The notes below the pieces were generated by a model. It worked only from the letters and a program-made list of their open reading frames with translations. It did not search any database and had not been told where the DNA came from. The position numbers and the translations under genes were made by a program. A DNA stretch of 27,015 bases from Thraustochytrium sp. TN22. Its lineage: Eukaryota > Sar > Bigyra > Thraustochytrida > Thraustochytriidae. Below are positions 1 through 6,632 of the stretch, one piece after another; within the stretch, counting starts at the first letter, position 1; each line of letters starts with the position of its first letter. Location of the stretch: positions 1 through 27,015 of the forward strand of contig JABLUY010000095.1 in the NCBI GenBank assembly GCA_013306675.1, in the 5' to 3' direction.

Positions 1-567
1 CGGATAGACGCCACAGCGTGGCGCAAATGGCACGCGCTGCGCACACCTGGCTGCACTGCTGCAGTACTGGCGGCGGCGCCAGGCAGGTGCAGGAAGGTGG
101 TTGCTGTGGTGCACGCAGGTGCAGGGTGCAGCCTACTGCACTGCAGGCTCAGGCTGAGCCTGGGCTGCTCTCCAGCCAGGACGGACAGTGGCCCGCGAAC
201 GCCCGACTCTCGCACCTCGAGCACGTCGAAGCTCTTGAAAGCGTCGCGCATGAGAACGGATCGCCCGCTGCCGATCTGCGCCGATCTTCAAGTCCAGGAC
301 TCATCACGGCTTCCGAAGTCTCCGAGCTCCTTGCCCTGCCAGGGCCTGCCTGGCCCTGCCTGGGCCTGCCATCAGTGCACCACTGCGCCACTGCAGCAGG
401 CTGCAGCCCCAGACTGCACCCGCTGTCACCAATGACTCACATGGCTCGGACGGTGACTTAACCGCCCGTCGGCAGTTGCGCGTGAACCGATCCGTCGTTA
501 GGTGCCGCCCGCATAGCAGCGCGGCGACGGCGGCGGCGGGGGGCGCGATCAAATCGCGATTGGGACG
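1..567. other. Intergenic stretch, CTGCA-rich, no supported gene
   Basis: No reading frame here gives a recognisable protein. Short frames on both strands are low-complexity and rich in Cys, Ser, Pro and Arg, as expected of translated GC-rich noncoding DNA. The first 420 bases are dense in CTGCA/TGCAG words and CCTGCC-type repeats (about 330-375), with a perfect short hairpin at 144-162. From about 460 onward the sequence becomes CG-rich and leads into the ATG at 568, so the promoter and 5' leader of the first transcript probably lie here. Confidence 0.5.
144..162. repeat. Short perfect hairpin
   Basis: An 8-base arm (CAGGCTCA) is followed by a 3-base loop (GGC) and its exact reverse complement (TGAGCCTG). 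It lies in the CTGCA-rich intergenic tract. There is no evidence of function; such hairpins arise easily in GC-rich DNA. Confidence 0.4.
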
Positions 568-762
568 ATGGAGCGCGGCGCGCGGCTGACGGCGGAAGAG
601 GCGGAGGCGGCGCTGGTGGCGCTGGCGGCGGTGCGTGCGCGCATCGACAAGCTGTCGCGCGCGCTGGAGTCGTCCGCGGTGACGCTGGCCAAGGCGCGCG
701 ACAAGCAAGAACAGGCGAGCGCCTCGGTCGTGCGGCCCGTCCAGGCGTGGTTCAAGGAGTAG
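568..762 (+). CDS. Small helical protein of 64 aa, unrecognised
   Basis: The ATG has a strong context (G at -3 of gacgATGg). The frame uses G or C in nearly every third codon position, like the real genes around it. The peptide starts MERGARLTAEEAEAAL and is predicted to be almost wholly alpha-helical, with an amphipathic, coiled-coil-like middle (residues about 8-52) and the end PVQAWFKE. There is no signal peptide or membrane segment. I do not recognise a family. The stop codon (760-762) lies two bases before the ATG of the chaperonin-like gene at 765. It is therefore either an upstream cistron in a two-gene transcript, an upstream ORF regulating that gene, or the N-terminal end of that gene cut off by a sequence error. 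The last is less likely because the downstream protein already has a normal-looking N-terminus. Confidence 0.5.
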   Translation: MERGARLTAEEAEAALVALAAVRARIDKLSRALESSAVTLAKARDKQEQASASVVRPVQAWFKE

Positions 763-764
763 AG

Positions 765-2291
765 ATGGACGGCGCGGGCGCTGGTCCGTCAGCGCGCACG
801 GCCATGCTGCAGGTGCACGCGCTGTGCGACTCGTGCAGGGGCTTCTACGAGGCGCACGAGCGCTGGAAGGTGGTGGTGGACCCGCGCGGGGGCGGCGCCG
901 CCAAGCTCTCTGCGGACCCGCTGCAGGCGCTTCGCGTGCGCTGCCACGGCCTGCGCGCCGGCGACCTGCTGCTGCGCGCCTGCACCGACCACCGCCGCCA
1001 GTGCGGCTGCGAGGTCGCCGCGCTACTGGCGCTCGTGCGCGAGCTGGCGGCGCGCCTCGGCGGCCTGCGGGATGCGCCCGGCTTGGCGCCGCACCTGCTC
1101 GCGCGCGCCTCGCAGACCGCGGCCGCGGCCGCACTCGAGGCGCTTGGCCCGCTCCAGACGCCGTATTCCGCCGCCGGCGGTGGCCTGCTCGCCGACAAGG
1201 CATCACTTGAGGCGCTGCGCCGCGGGCCCCGCGACGACGGCGTGCACGAGGCCGCGGTCGCCGCGGCGCGCCGTCTTCACGCGCACGCGGCATCCGCGGC
1301 CTGGGACACGGGCGCTGTCCTGCTGCACCGGGTGCAGTCCGGCCACGCGCGCGCTGCCCAGACGCTGCCGGGCCTCCTGCTCCCCACGCGCCCGTCCATC
1401 GTGCGCGCCTGGCGCGAGCGCGCTGCGCCCTCGCTCGTGCGCCGCGTCGCGCTCCTGAGGAACAGCTTCACACTCTCGGCCCGCGCCCTCGGGTCGCACC
1501 GCGCGGCGCACCTCGACCCGGTCCTCGTTCGGCGCAGCGGCCCGCGCGACGTCGACGCCGATGCAGCGCGCTTGCGCGCCGCTCTGCTCGCTCGCCTACG
1601 GGCCGCCGAGATCGACCTCCTCGTCTGCACGGGTCCGGCCGACGAGGCGCTCGTCATCGACGCAGGGCCGCACCTGCTCGTGCTGTCGCACGCGCACCTG
1701 CGCGAGATCGAGAGCCTGGCCCGCGTCTACACCGCCGACATTTTCACGGACCTCGACCAGCTTCTGGCCTGGGCGCCCGCCACCGTGCCAAGGCCCGGCG
1801 CACTCCGCGCGCTCGAGGCCCAGTCCTGGGGCGATAGCCGCCGGGGTGCTGCGGACCTCGCCTTCTTTTGGCTGCTCGATCCGGAGCTCCCTCCACGCGC
1901 CGAGACCTCTTGCGAGCAGGCGCCCATTAGCGTGCTGCTCGCGTCGCCCGTGGAGGCTCTCCTGGACGACATGGAGTCGCGTTTCTGGGCCACGCTGTAC
2001 CGTCTGCGCAACGTCTCGTCTGCGGGCGGAGTTTTGCCCGGCGGCGGCCTTTGCGAGCGCCACCTCGCACAGTCGCTCCGCTCGATGCCCGACCCAGACC
2101 TCGCCACAACATCTCCCAAGCTCGCCAGCGTCACTCTTGCCGTACGCGAGGCCTGGGCGGCCGCCTTCGACGAGCTTGCACGCACCTCTCCTGAGCCTTT
2201 TACCGCGCTCGACGACCCCATTTCCAAGCGCGCCTGCATCGACAATGCGGCGCGCTTGCTGCACCGCCTCCTGCATCTCGCTGCGTCATAG
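765..2291 (+). CDS. BBS6/MKKS-like group II chaperonin-related protein
   Basis: A 508-residue protein that reads as a divergent chaperonin like MKKS (BBS6; human form about 570 aa), which in animals helps assemble the BBSome coat for ciliary trafficking with BBS10, BBS12 and CCT subunits. Visible marks: residues 21-45 align with the nucleotide-binding start of MKKS. At residues 76-90 the ATPase motif GDGTT of true chaperonins is replaced by RRQCGCEVAALL, much as MKKS has a DCGLFTA segment. An apical-type segment lies at about 280-330 (IDLLVCTG, then LSHAHLREIESLARVYTADIF). The chaperonin C-terminal motif LPGGGLCERHLAQSLR lies at about 424-439. ATP hydrolysis is therefore unlikely. The in-frame GTG at 747 is not credible as a start; the ATG at 765 is the first, directly after the stop of the 64-aa ORF. 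BBS10 or BBS12 are alternatives, but their usual insertions are absent. Confidence 0.68.
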   Translation: MDGAGAGPSARTAMLQVHALCDSCRGFYEAHERWKVVVDPRGGGAAKLSADPLQALRVRCHGLRAGDLLLRACTDHRRQCGCEVAALLALVRELAARLGGLRDAPGLAPHLLARASQTAAAAALEALGPLQTPYSAAGGGLLADKASLEALRRGPRDDGVHEAAVAAARRLHAHAASAAWDTGAVLLHRVQSGHARAAQTLPGLLLPTRPSIVRAWRERAAPSLVRRVALLRNSFTLSARALGSHRAAHLDPVLVRRSGPRDVDADAARLRAALLARLRAAEIDLLVCTGPADEALVIDAGPHLLVLSHAHLREIESLARVYTADIFTDLDQLLAWAPATVPRPGALRALEAQSWGDSRRGAADLAFFWLLDPELPPRAETSCEQAPISVLLASPVEALLDDMESRFWATLYRLRNVSSAGGVLPGGGLCERHLAQSLRSMPDPDLATTSPKLASVTLAVREAWAAAFDELARTSPEPFTALDDPISKRACIDNAARLLHRLLHLAAS

Positions 2292-2638
2292 GGAGCGAAG
2301 AAATGCAGACAGCCTGATAGACAGCCTAACAGCCACGTAGACAGGCAGACGTCTGGAGCTTTTTGAATAAGACAGAGTCGACGAAGTCATCTTGGTACTG
2401 GTTGTCCTGGTCGCTCTCCCGCGGGCGCGCATTGCGTTCGCGATCTCGTCGCCGGCGCCGTCGTTGGCGCCGCCGCCGCTCAACAAACATCCAAACCTCA
2501 ACCTCGAGTCGCGCCCCGACGCGCGTTGCGGCGGCAGGTCGCGGCGGCGGCGGCGGTGACGGCGGCGGCGGCAGCGGCGGCAGCGGCGGCGGCGGGCGGC
2601 GGCCGCGGCGGCCGCGGTAGTGGCGGCCCAAAGGCGCC
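2292..2638. promoter_or_regulatory. Intergenic leader of Sm-D3
   Basis: This stretch holds the 3' end of the chaperonin transcript and the promoter/leader of Sm-D3. It starts with loose GACAG repeats (about 2308-2347). It then carries a CG-rich part (2420-2470) and an imperfect GGC trinucleotide tract just upstream of the ATG (2525-2620). Frames through the tract encode only poly-Gly, poly-Ala or poly-Arg and are not counted as genes. No TATA box is evident. Confidence 0.45.
2525..2620. repeat. Imperfect GGC trinucleotide tract
   Basis: A run of GGC/GGT/AGC triplets with a few interruptions lies in the presumed 5' leader of Sm-D3, ending 18 bases before its ATG. It would form very stable GC structure in the mRNA leader. 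Confidence 0.6.
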
Positions 2639-3154
2639 ATGGCCATCACCGGGCAGGGCGCGAGCATCGGCATCCCGCTGGCGCTGCTGTACGACGCCGA
2701 GGGCGTCATGGTGACGGTGGAGAGCGTGCAGGGCGACATGTACTGCGGCTTTTTGGACCAGACGGACGATAAGATGAACCTGCACATGAAGAACGTGCGG
2801 CGCACCGACGCGGAGGGAGAGGTGACCAAGCTAGAGCGCATGTACATGCGCGGCAGCATGATCAAAATGATCATTCTGCCAGACGTGCTGCGGCACAGCC
2901 CCATGTTCAAGCGTGTGCTCAAGTTCAAGACCACCAAGCGGAGGTACATCCCCACGGGCGCCGGCACGGAGCGCACTGGCCTCCTCGCGCCGGGCGCCAG
3001 CCGCGACCAAGGCCCGCCTGTGCAGGACCGTCGCGGCGGGCCACGTGGACGAGGCGGTGGTGGTGGAGGCGGAGGCGGCCGTGACCGGCATGGTGGTGGC
3101 GGCGGGGGTGGTGGACGCTTTGGTGGCGGTGGCGGTGGTGGTTTTCGGAGGTAG
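2639..3154 (+). CDS. SNRPD3: Small nuclear ribonucleoprotein Sm-D3
   Basis: A 171-residue Sm-fold protein. Sm-D3 is one of seven subunits of the ring that binds the U-rich Sm site of U1, U2, U4 and U5 snRNAs in the nucleus. Residues 9-90 match Sm-D3 well: Sm1 motif with SIGIPLALLYDAEGVMVTVE and GDMYCGFL, DKMNLHMKNV, then Sm2 with the hallmark YMRGSMIKMIILPDVLRHSP (family form YIRGSxIRFxILPDMLKxAP). The C-terminal tail (about 105-171) is Gly-rich with long Gly runs broken by Arg, RGG and FGG. The human tail is shorter and made of RG dipeptides that are symmetrically dimethylated. The start MAITGQGAS is the only sensible ATG, in a good context (gcgccATGg). Its presence implies splicing in this organism although the genes here look intronless. 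Confidence 0.95.
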   Translation: MAITGQGASIGIPLALLYDAEGVMVTVESVQGDMYCGFLDQTDDKMNLHMKNVRRTDAEGEVTKLERMYMRGSMIKMIILPDVLRHSPMFKRVLKFKTTKRRYIPTGAGTERTGLLAPGASRDQGPPVQDRRGGPRGRGGGGGGGGGRDRHGGGGGGGGRFGGGGGGGFRR

Positions 3155-3321
3155 GCGACCGGGGTGGTCTGTCTGTCCCGTCGAGCAAAGGGAGAGAGGG
3201 AATCGAGCGAGCGAGCAAACAAATCCAATCACATTGCAACTGAATCTGATCATTTTTCAAAAGCCTTGCACTCACGATACTACTGCCTCTGGCCTCATGA
3301 GAAAGGCACTGCAACTGATGA

Positions 3322-5352
3322 TCACGTTGCAGCTGAGTCTGACCTTTGCGCCGGACTTGCCTTGTCCGCCGCATCTGGATGCACAGCGCTGGACCGCCGT
3401 GACTGCGACGTACGCTCTTTGCGAATCTCCTGGTGCACGTCGAGAAGCACAGAAACGACGACGTTGGCTGCGACGAGTGTGCCCCAGAGGTAAAAGACGA
3501 GGAAATGAAGAAGCCCGGGCCAGCCCGCAACAATGAAAAATTGTGCGGTGAACTGCTGAATGTTGTTTCCGTAGAGCGCCATGAAGAGCGTGTAGACGCC
3601 GCCAAACACCGTGTTGAAGTTCATCGTGTACAACGCTCCGGCTGCGTCATTGGCCAACGCCTCACTCGTTGTTAGCATGCCGCCACGGTGGATCGATACG
3701 CCCAGCACCGACCACGAGTACATGGCGCAAAAGAGCGCCAGCACGAGGTTCGTCATGGCCGGCGCCACGAGCCACATGATGGTAAAGGTCGTGTCGACTG
3801 CCGGCACGACGCGGATGGCGTCCAAAACTTGCAGAAGCAGCACAGAGTGGAATTCGAAGTGCACGTCGCGCAGGCGCACCTGCTCACGCGCAAAGGAGTG
3901 CAGTATCACCACGCACAGCGCGACGGCAGTAATGGCTCGCCGTAGCAAAACGGGGCTGTCCCACACGGAGTTGGCGCGCGGGGGCGCCCCATACACAACC
4001 ACAGCAGCCAGCAGGTCCAACACGTACGCCAGCGTGACCAACAGAAGCAGCGTGTCTAACGCCGGCTTGGCGCTGCCGACGATGGTCGACGTCCCGTCCG
4101 TGTAGGTCTCGTGTGATGCTAGCAGCAGCGCCGCATTGAAGGTTGCTGCGAGCCGGAAGAAGAGCGCGGCGCCGCGATTCTCCGTCAGCTTGCGCAACGG
4201 CGCAACCGCTGCCCACGTCCGGCCAGTACGAGAGGCGTCCGCGCCACTCGCGGACCGCCGCGTCTGCAGGTAGGTTACGAGCGCCGCGGCGTCCGCAGCA
4301 CCCTGGTCTCCGCTCAAGTCAAAGAAGCCGCCGAAGCGGAAGCGGCCCATCGCGTCGCGAAGCTGGGCGCGCTGCTCCAGGGACAGCGTCCCGCCCTTTC
4401 CGCCAGTGGCGGCTTCGACAAGGCGGTCGGCCTCGCGCCGGGCGAGTCGCGCAGCCTGTGCCTCATGCGCCTCCTTGAGCTCGCCGAACTCGTCGTACAC
4501 CACGGCCGTGACGACCTGGATCAGGTAAAAGGTTTGCACGATGGAGAAGGTGACCCAGTAAAAGGCCCAGAAGTGGCCCGCCTTGTAGCCCGGCCGGCCG
4601 GTCTGGTCGCCCGGTTCAGGCCCGTTGCCGCCAAAGGCCCACCAGAACATGGTCACCACACTCGCGTAGAGCGACTCGAAGCCGTTGCCCTCGAGCCCGT
4701 AGTCGTTGCCAGGCACCATGTCGTCCAGCACGAGCACGCGCCCAAAGAGCGCAAAGACCGCCACCACGACAATGACCACCATGAATACGCCCATGACGCG
4801 CGGGACGAGGCGCAGAAAAATCTCCAGCGCAATGCGCACGTCGGGCCATAGGTGCAGAAAGGGGACGGGCCGCAGCAGCGCGCGCGTCACCCACGACGCG
4901 TGCGCCAGCAGAACGCGCTCCCCGGGGCGCGGCCTGGCCACCCCGAGCGCGGCCTCGTGAAGCACGTACGAGGCCAGGCAGATCGCAAGCGCCACGCCGA
5001 CAAAGACAAACCATGGATCCCGGCGCGCGAGCGCCCGGCCTTTGTAACGCAGCTGCAGCGCGTAGCCCGCCACAAGGACCAGGAGCACACACGACTCCAC
5101 GACCTGGACGCCGGCGCTGGCATGGCTAATCACGCAAACCGCCGCAAAGGACGCGCGCGGCGAGCACGAGTACAGGTTGTCCCAGCCCGCGAGCGCCATG
5201 AGCCCGATGGCGGCGGCCTTTTGCAGCGCCTGCATCGGCCAGGCCCAATAGATGCGGCGGGCCTTGAGTGCGCCGCGGTCCTCGGCCATGAAGCCATCTG
5301 CGTGGCCGCGCCAGACATTGAGCCCGTGCTGCGCAGCCAGCTCGAGGTTCAT
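3322..5352 (-). CDS. Two-pore channel (TPC) family cation channel
   Basis: A 676-residue membrane protein with two six-helix repeats, as in TPC channels of endolysosomal or vacuolar membranes, which release Ca2+ or Na+. Repeat I spans about 35-290: SLPEM-like RLVPRVMGVF (181-190), pore helix FESLYASVVTMFWWAF (225-240), filter region GGNGPEP, then S6 ending VVTAVVYDEF (280-289), close to the LILAVVYDSF of plant TPC1. A charged helical linker (290-390) holds at most one weak EF-hand-like stretch (FFDLSGDQG). Repeat II spans about 395-645, with pore FGGVYTLFMALYGNNIQQF (583-601), where the NN of the TPC second filter is kept. S4 of repeat II (503-520) retains only one arginine. The first ATG after an in-frame stop gives this start, leaving a shorter N-terminus than usual; a second frame just upstream may encode the missing part. 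It converges with Sm-D3, with 167 bases between. Confidence 0.82.
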   Translation of the reverse strand: MNLELAAQHGLNVWRGHADGFMAEDRGALKARRIYWAWPMQALQKAAAIGLMALAGWDNLYSCSPRASFAAVCVISHASAGVQVVESCVLLVLVAGYALQLRYKGRALARRDPWFVFVGVALAICLASYVLHEAALGVARPRPGERVLLAHASWVTRALLRPVPFLHLWPDVRIALEIFLRLVPRVMGVFMVVIVVVAVFALFGRVLVLDDMVPGNDYGLEGNGFESLYASVVTMFWWAFGGNGPEPGDQTGRPGYKAGHFWAFYWVTFSIVQTFYLIQVVTAVVYDEFGELKEAHEAQAARLARREADRLVEAATGGKGGTLSLEQRAQLRDAMGRFRFGGFFDLSGDQGAADAAALVTYLQTRRSASGADASRTGRTWAAVAPLRKLTENRGAALFFRLAATFNAALLLASHETYTDGTSTIVGSAKPALDTLLLLVTLAYVLDLLAAVVVYGAPPRANSVWDSPVLLRRAITAVALCVVILHSFAREQVRLRDVHFEFHSVLLLQVLDAIRVVPAVDTTFTIMWLVAPAMTNLVLALFCAMYSWSVLGVSIHRGGMLTTSEALANDAAGALYTMNFNTVFGGVYTLFMALYGNNIQQFTAQFFIVAGWPGLLHFLVFYLWGTLVAANVVVSVLLDVHQEIRKERTSQSRRSSAVHPDAADKASPAQRSDSAAT

Positions 5353-5500
5353 GGCTGTACAGCCACGCCGCCTGGCGCTCGAGAGCGACTGTCGCTCTAG
5401 CTAGCGCGCTCTCGCTGCTCTGCCACTCACAGAGTCGGTCGCTGCCGTCTCGGTGCAGCACTCGGACGGTGACCGTTACGGTCCCATCTTTCGAGTCCAT
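5353..5500 (-). other. Possible N-terminal coding piece of the channel in another frame, or overlapping uORF
   Basis: An ATG at 5500 (minus strand) opens a frame beginning MDSKDGTVTVTVRVLHRDG that looks protein-like and continues past 5352 in a frame different from the channel, ending at 5126. In the channel frame the nearest upstream stop (TAG) is about 16 codons before its ATG. Removing one base (or 3n+1 bases) between 5500 and 5352 would join the two frames. This may be a sequencing indel, an undetected small intron, or a genuine overlapping uORF. A consensus-like donor (GTGAGT) occurs near 5425, but I found no acceptor giving an open junction. Confidence 0.35.
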
Positions 5501-5742
5501 TGACTTCTGCAGGGAAGACGTGCCTTCGCTTGCACTGCGGCAGCGCCCCTGAGGAGAGGGCTGGGGGGGAAGTGTGTGTATGTGGGTGGGTCCGCGTTGG
5601 TGCCAGCTTCGACAATAATGTTTTGTGACATGCCTTCGAGTGAAGTGGTGGGCGCGTGGCCTCGCATAGCGCCCAAGCTGGCTGCCGAGAAGGAGTAGGT
5701 TCGACTCTTTCTCTGTTGCGCTCTCTCTCAGCTCGTAATCAG
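5501..5742. other. Short intergenic gap between two minus-strand genes
   Basis: This lies downstream of COMMD4 and upstream of the channel, both on the minus strand. It contains a GT/GGG-rich stretch (about 5555-5595) and a CTCT-rich stretch (about 5706-5730). No gene is seen. Confidence 0.4.
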
Positions 5743-6405
5743 TCAGCCCCGGCGCGCTCCAGTGATGTTGTCCACAAGAGCCAGGGCGCGAGTGAGCTCG
5801 TCGGCGAGCAGCAGGAGCTGGGCCGCGTCGACGCGCATTGTGATCTCGCTGCGCTGAGGGTCGCATGTAAAAGTCTGATCCAGAATGGGAAGCGAGATGC
5901 GGAGCGCGGGCGCCGCGGGCCGCCGAGCGACGGGCTCGATGTCGCAGCAGATGGGTCGCGTTGGGTCGGGGCGCGCGAGCCGCAGCACGCTCTGCTGGCT
6001 GGCGCGGCGCAGCGCGTCCCAATGTTCTTCGACCACGTCCGCGAGCGCGGCGGCGCCTTCAGCGTCCAGCCCGAGCTGCGTCAGCTCGCCACGCAGCTTG
6101 GCGCCGCGCACCTCGAACTTGACGCTGCTGGCCACGACGAAAGTGACGAGGCCCCGCGCCGCCTCTCGCGCGTCTGCGCTGGCCGCGAGGGGGGCATTGC
6201 GCGCACCGACTCGCGGCGGGCCTTGCGACGGCCCGTCGTCGCTGGTGCTCTCGCCCGTCGCGGCCCGGTGGCCGGCGCGCACGAGCGCCTGGGCGGCGTC
6301 CTCGGCATCCACGCGCAGCGCATCGGCAGGGCGCTCGTTTGCCTTGGCGGTCTCCGCCAGCACCCAGTCCGGCGCGTCCAGGCCGCCGCACAGCGCGAAC
6401 CGCAT
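5743..6405 (-). CDS. COMMD4: COMM domain-containing protein 4
   Basis: A 220-residue protein, close to the usual COMMD4 length (about 200). The N-terminus MRFALCGGLDAPDWVLAE is nearly the same as the distinctive COMMD4 start MRFRFCGDLDCPDWVLAE. An N-terminal helical (HN) domain covers about 1-130, with a low-complexity loop at 48-75 rich in Gly, Ser and Pro, and a conserved stretch FVVASSVKFEVRGAKLRGEL. The C-terminal COMM domain lies at about 148-215. COMMD4 forms part of the ten-subunit COMMD ring of the Commander complex (with CCDC22/CCDC93 and retriever), which recycles endosomal cargo to the surface. The start is fixed by the family match. Nearby genes for endolysosomal lipids and ions fit this setting, although co-regulation is not shown. 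Confidence 0.92.
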   Translation of the reverse strand: MRFALCGGLDAPDWVLAETAKANERPADALRVDAEDAAQALVRAGHRAATGESTSDDGPSQGPPRVGARNAPLAASADAREAARGLVTFVVASSVKFEVRGAKLRGELTQLGLDAEGAAALADVVEEHWDALRRASQQSVLRLARPDPTRPICCDIEPVARRPAAPALRISLPILDQTFTCDPQRSEITMRVDAAQLLLLADELTRALALVDNITGARRG

Positions 6406-6599
6406 GATCTTTTGTTTGTTGTCGCCGCCCGCGCCCGCCGCCCGCGCCGTCGTGGCGCGTCTGAGAGGCCCGTGGGATCCAGCGTACGGGTACTGCTGCT
6501 GTTGTTGGCCAATGTGTCAGCTGCTCTCGCAGCAGGTGCTGCAAAACATTCACAAAAGAGCGGCAAACGCCGAGAAGCTTTCTGGTTTCAATAGCATTT

Positions 6600-6605
6600 T
6601 TTATA
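6600..6605 (-). terminator. Possible poly(A) signal of the DGK gene
   Basis: On the minus strand this reads TATAAA, a common variant of AATAAA, about 28 bases past the DGK stop in an AT-rich patch unusual for this locus. It could equally be a TATA-like element for COMMD4, whose ATG is about 195 bases further on. Confidence 0.3.
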
Positions 6606-6632
6606 ATGTGCACCGCTGCTGCAGCAAAGGCT

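Noticed and set aside
304-1293. 329-codon minus-strand ORF overlapping the small ORF and the chaperonin
   Set aside because: Arg/Ala/Pro-rich low complexity with no recognisable domain.
2326-3228. 300-codon minus-strand ORF over Sm-D3
   Set aside because: Poly-Pro translation of the GGC/GGT tracts in antisense; Sm-D3 is unmistakable on the plus strand.
5690-5720. GGTTCGA words (here and near 17117) as possible tRNA B boxes
   Set aside because: No matching A box, acceptor stem or cloverleaf around them.
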